From assembly GCA_021781695.1 (NCBI GenBank), contig JAJXWG010000057.1, positions 1 to 8,769 of the forward strand: a DNA stretch of 8,769 bases. Direction: 5' to 3'. Positions 6,682 through 8,769 of this stretch are shown here, in pieces. Each line of letters starts with the position of its first letter. Position 1 is the stretch's first letter. Both the position numbers and the translations under genes were made by a program. The notes beneath the pieces are model-generated. The model had not been told where the DNA came from. It worked only from the letters and a program-made list of their open reading frames with translations, and searched no databases. This DNA comes from Pseudomonadota bacterium (GTDB taxonomy: Bacteria > Pseudomonadota > Gammaproteobacteria > Burkholderiales > Gallionellaceae).

Positions 6682-6687
6682 ATTTTA
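6682..6687 (-). promoter_or_regulatory. Possible -10 element for feoAB
   Basis: On the minus strand TAAAAT (6687-6682) matches the sigma70 -10 consensus at 5 of 6 positions. It would place a start near 6675, about 20 bases before the feoA ATG. No good -35 stands at 16-18 bases upstream, so the promoter, if real, would need an activator. A TTGACG at 6744-6739 is too far away to pair with it. Confidence 0.25.
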
Positions 6688-6730
6688 CAGGATTCGCCGT
6701 TTGCTGCGCTGTGCTTTCCAGCGGCAACTT

Positions 6731-6782
6731 TTATCTCCCGTCAATTCGGGCGGTATATTTGCCTTGCCTGTTAGGTTAGAAT
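6731..6782 (+). promoter_or_regulatory. Candidate dapA-bamC promoter region
   Basis: Two -10-like hexamers lie before dapA: TATATT (6754-6759) and TAGAAT (6777-6782), each a 5/6 match to consensus. The first has a weak -35, TTATCT (6731-6736), at 17 bases. The second has no recognisable -35. The 157-base gap between the divergent feoA and dapA genes must hold both promoters, but which hexamer is used cannot be decided from sequence. Confidence 0.3.
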
Positions 6783-6810
6783 GCAGGCTTGTCATTAATC
6801 GAGAATCAAA

Positions 6811-7692
6811 ATGATCAAGGGTAGTATTGTTGCAATCGTAACCCCCATGCTGGAGGATGGCAGCCTGGACTTGCCGTCGTTTCGCGCGCTGATAGATTTC
6901 CATATTGGACAGGGGACGGATGGCATCGTGGTGGTCGGCACCACGGGCGAATCTCCTACGGTGGATGTGGAAGAGCACGAGCTGCTGATTGCCGAAGCGG
7001 TCAAGCATGCGCATGGCCGCATACCCATCATCGCCGGAACCGGTGCAAATTCGACAAAGGAAGCGATTGAGCTTGCGGCATTTTCAAAGCGTGCGGGAGC
7101 TGATGCATCGCTTTCTGTCGTGCCTTATTACAACAAGCCGACTCAGGAAGGTTTGTATCTTCATTTCAAGGCCATTGCCGAAGCGGTGGATATGCCGCAT
7201 ATCCTGTATAACGTTCCCGGCCGCACGGTCGCGGATCTTGGCAACGACACAGTGTTGCGCCTGGCCGGAATTCCCAACATCGTGGGCATCAAGGATGCGA
7301 CAGGAAATATCGAAAGGGGCAGCGACCTGTTGCAGCGCGCGCCGGAGGATTTCGCCGTGTACAGCGGGGACGATGCGAGCACGCTGGCGCTGATGATGCT
7401 GGGTGCGCATGGCTCGATTTCCGTCACGGCCAATGTGGCGCCGAAACTGATGCACCAGATGTGCATGGCAGCGCTGGAAGGCGATGTGGTGCGTGCGCGT
7501 GAAATCAATTTCCGCCTGCTGGGTCTGCATCGCAAGCTGTTCGTCGAGGCAAATCCGATCCCGGTGAAATGGGCGGTGGCGCGCCTGGGGCTGATGAAAA
7601 ACACCCTTCGTCTGCCCTTGACGCCATTGTCGCCTTCGGTTTACAGCGTGATCGAACAAGCCATGCTTGAAGCTGGCGTACTTACAGAATAG
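6811..7692 (+). CDS. dapA: 4-hydroxy-tetrahydrodipicolinate synthase
   Basis: Cytoplasmic enzyme condensing pyruvate with aspartate semialdehyde, the committed step to diaminopimelate (peptidoglycan) and lysine. The 293-residue (beta/alpha)8-barrel protein aligns with E. coli DapA without offset at the active site. It has the GTTGE motif with Thr44/Thr45, Tyr107 in VVPYYNKP, Tyr133 in ILYNVPGR, Arg138, and the Schiff-base Lys161 in GIKDATG. Of the residues known to bind the feedback inhibitor lysine in E. coli, Ser48, His56, Asn80, Glu84 and Tyr106 are kept. Position 53 is Val instead of His and position 49 is Pro instead of Ala, so lysine sensitivity may differ. The ATG is preceded by a weak GAGA seven bases or so upstream and yields the usual MIKGSIVAIVTPM start. 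bamC follows after 13 bases, the same pairing as dapA-bamC in E. coli, which implies one transcript. Confidence 0.98.
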   Translation: MIKGSIVAIVTPMLEDGSLDLPSFRALIDFHIGQGTDGIVVVGTTGESPTVDVEEHELLIAEAVKHAHGRIPIIAGTGANSTKEAIELAAFSKRAGADASLSVVPYYNKPTQEGLYLHFKAIAEAVDMPHILYNVPGRTVADLGNDTVLRLAGIPNIVGIKDATGNIERGSDLLQRAPEDFAVYSGDDASTLALMMLGAHGSISVTANVAPKLMHQMCMAALEGDVVRAREINFRLLGLHRKLFVEANPIPVKWAVARLGLMKNTLRLPLTPLSPSVYSVIEQAMLEAGVLTE

Positions 7693-7705
7693 TCAGGGAA
7701 AGAAT

Positions 7706-8769
7706 ATGAAAGTTTTGCATCTTGGTATCTGCGGTGTTGTGCTGGTTTCTCTGGTAGGTTGCAGTGCGATGGGTCTGGGCAGCAAGCCGATCGATTACAA
7801 AGCGGGTGCAGGGCAGGTGCCGTCGATTGAAGTGCCGCCCGGTTTGACGGCTCCTGTGACAGATGACACCTACAAGGTGGAGGGTGCTGAAGGCGAGTCT
7901 GTCGCAACCTATTCCTCCTATGCCAAGGACAAGGGTGCGACTGCAGCGGTACAACACAGGAGTGCTGCACCGGCACCAGCAGTGCTGGCACCCGTCAAGG
8001 GTGTGAGTCTCGAGCGCGATGGGGCACAGCGCTACCTGAAGGTGGATGAACCGGCAGAAAAAGTCTGGCCTGTGGTCAAATCATTCGTGAATGAAGCGGG
8101 TTTCAAGATCCAGAGCGAAGATGAGGCAGCCGGCATCATCGAAACGGACTGGGCTGAGAATCGTGCGCGGGACGACAAGGACAGCGGCATTCTTACCAGG
8201 ATATTCAACGGCCTTTTCTCGACCGGTGAGCGCGACCGGTATCGCATCCGCCTTGAGCGTTCCAAGGATGGCGCGAGCACCAATGTCTATGTCACCCATT
8301 ACGGCAAGGAAGAAGTGCTGGATTCCACGGGTACTACGACCAACTGGCAGTCCCGCCCGAATGATCCTGAGATGGAGGCGGAGATGCTGCAGCGCCTGAT
8401 GGTGCGTTTTGGCGCAAATCCGGCCGAGGCGGCTGTCGCGACAGCACAGGGTGGGCCTGCGGCTTCCGGATCTGCGAATCTGGTGCAGATTTTTGACGGC
8501 AGCAGCATCATCGTGATCAACGACGCGTATGACAAGAGCTGGCGCAGAGTCGGGCTTGCGATAGAAAAAACCGGTCTGGTTGTTGAAGACAAGGACAGGG
8601 AAAAAGGCATTTACTATGTGCACACGCCCGTGGCAAAGAGCAGCTGGCTGCAAAAACTTGAGTTCTGGAAGGATGAGGATACAGCCCAGCATTTCCGGGT
8701 GAATGTCAAAGACAACGGCGCCTCATGTGACGTTTCCATGGCCGACATGAATGGCGAAAGCAGCAATGA
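7706..8769 (+). CDS. bamC: Outer-membrane assembly lipoprotein BamC (NlpB), 3' end cut by window edge
   Basis: Lipoprotein of the Bam complex, which inserts beta-barrel proteins into the outer membrane. From the ATG at 7706 the frame stays open for 354 codons plus two bases to the window edge, with no stop, so the C-terminus is missing, probably by a few dozen residues. A signal peptide with lipobox LVGC (16-19) predicts lipidation at Cys19. Ser at +2 is compatible with outer-membrane sorting. The unstructured N-terminal segment contains KPIDYK (27-32) and the conserved VPPGLTAP (43-50). An Ala/Pro-rich stretch (about 77-97) leads to two helix-grip-type domains (about 104-235 and 257 onward), joined by an Ala/Gly-rich linker (about 237-256). 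AGGGA at 7695-7699 serves as ribosome binding site. The gene follows dapA by 13 bases. Assignment rests on the N-terminal motif, the lipobox, the two-domain layout and the dapA neighbour. Confidence 0.92.
   Translation, partial: MKVLHLGICGVVLVSLVGCSAMGLGSKPIDYKAGAGQVPSIEVPPGLTAPVTDDTYKVEGAEGESVATYSSYAKDKGATAAVQHRSAAPAPAVLAPVKGVSLERDGAQRYLKVDEPAEKVWPVVKSFVNEAGFKIQSEDEAAGIIETDWAENRARDDKDSGILTRIFNGLFSTGERDRYRIRLERSKDGASTNVYVTHYGKEEVLDSTGTTTNWQSRPNDPEMEAEMLQRLMVRFGANPAEAAVATAQGGPAASGSANLVQIFDGSSIIVINDAYDKSWRRVGLAIEKTGLVVEDKDREKGIYYVHTPVAKSSWLQKLEFWKDEDTAQHFRVNVKDNGASCDVSMADMNGESSN

Noticed and set aside
6654..6810. Fur or FNR box controlling feoAB
   Set aside because: The expected palindromes (GATAATGATAATCATTATC-like or TTGAT-N4-ATCAA) were searched by eye on both strands. 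Only a loose TCATT/AATGA pair 13 bases apart (6792-6814) was seen, too poor to call.
7976..7988. Inverted repeat CCAGCA-G-TGCTGG within bamC
   Set aside because: It falls in codons for the Ala/Pro-rich stretch, where repeated GCA/CCG/CTG codons create such symmetry, and the loop is too small for a stable hairpin.
7706..8769. Frameshifted or pseudogene bamC, since 1064 bases is not a multiple of three and the window ends in TGA
   Set aside because: The final TGA is out of frame. The bamC frame is continuous for 354 codons and simply runs off the window, so there is no evidence of a break.

Overview
This window is an ordinary housekeeping segment of a Gram-negative bacterial chromosome with moderately high GC. 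I place it in the Betaproteobacteria, most likely the Nitrosomonadales/Gallionellales side. That rests on the run pyrG-kdsA-eno-ftsB, the dapA-bamC pair, a KDO (lipopolysaccharide) pathway gene, an outer-membrane assembly lipoprotein, and the wording of the proteins. The order is inferred from memory of related genomes, not from a search. I see no insertion sequence, phage gene, CRISPR array, tRNA or rRNA.

Layout. The left edge (1-164, minus strand) holds the first 54 codons of an acetyl-CoA synthetase gene, cut by the window. It diverges from pyrG across 173 bases that hold a good sigma70-type promoter for each direction. The plus strand then carries pyrG (CTP synthase), kdsA (KDO-8-phosphate synthase, metal-dependent class) and eno (enolase), closed by a clear intrinsic terminator. 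A short gap leads to ftsB (divisome protein). Convergent to ftsB, and overlapping its 3' end by 47 bases, is a minus-strand feoA-feoB operon for ferrous iron uptake. FeoA and FeoB are joined by a 4-base ATGA overlap, and FeoB is a short form of 595 residues. Divergent from feoA is dapA (lysine/diaminopimelate synthesis), followed 13 bases later by bamC, which is still open at the right edge.

How the genes fit together. pyrG makes CTP, which the cell also needs to activate KDO as CMP-KDO, and kdsA makes the KDO phosphate. Enolase makes phosphoenolpyruvate, a substrate of KdsA. FtsB and DapA serve division and peptidoglycan, and BamC serves outer-membrane protein insertion. The theme is central metabolism feeding cell-envelope growth, with an iron-uptake operon set between.

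I found no previously undescribed system. The points most worth a second look concern expression. pyrG has a strong promoter placed so close to its ATG that the mRNA should be leaderless, with a C-run at the predicted start site. feoA lacks a Shine-Dalgarno sequence and instead has its complement before the ATG. The ftsB and feoB genes overlap tail to tail. FeoB has a reduced architecture.
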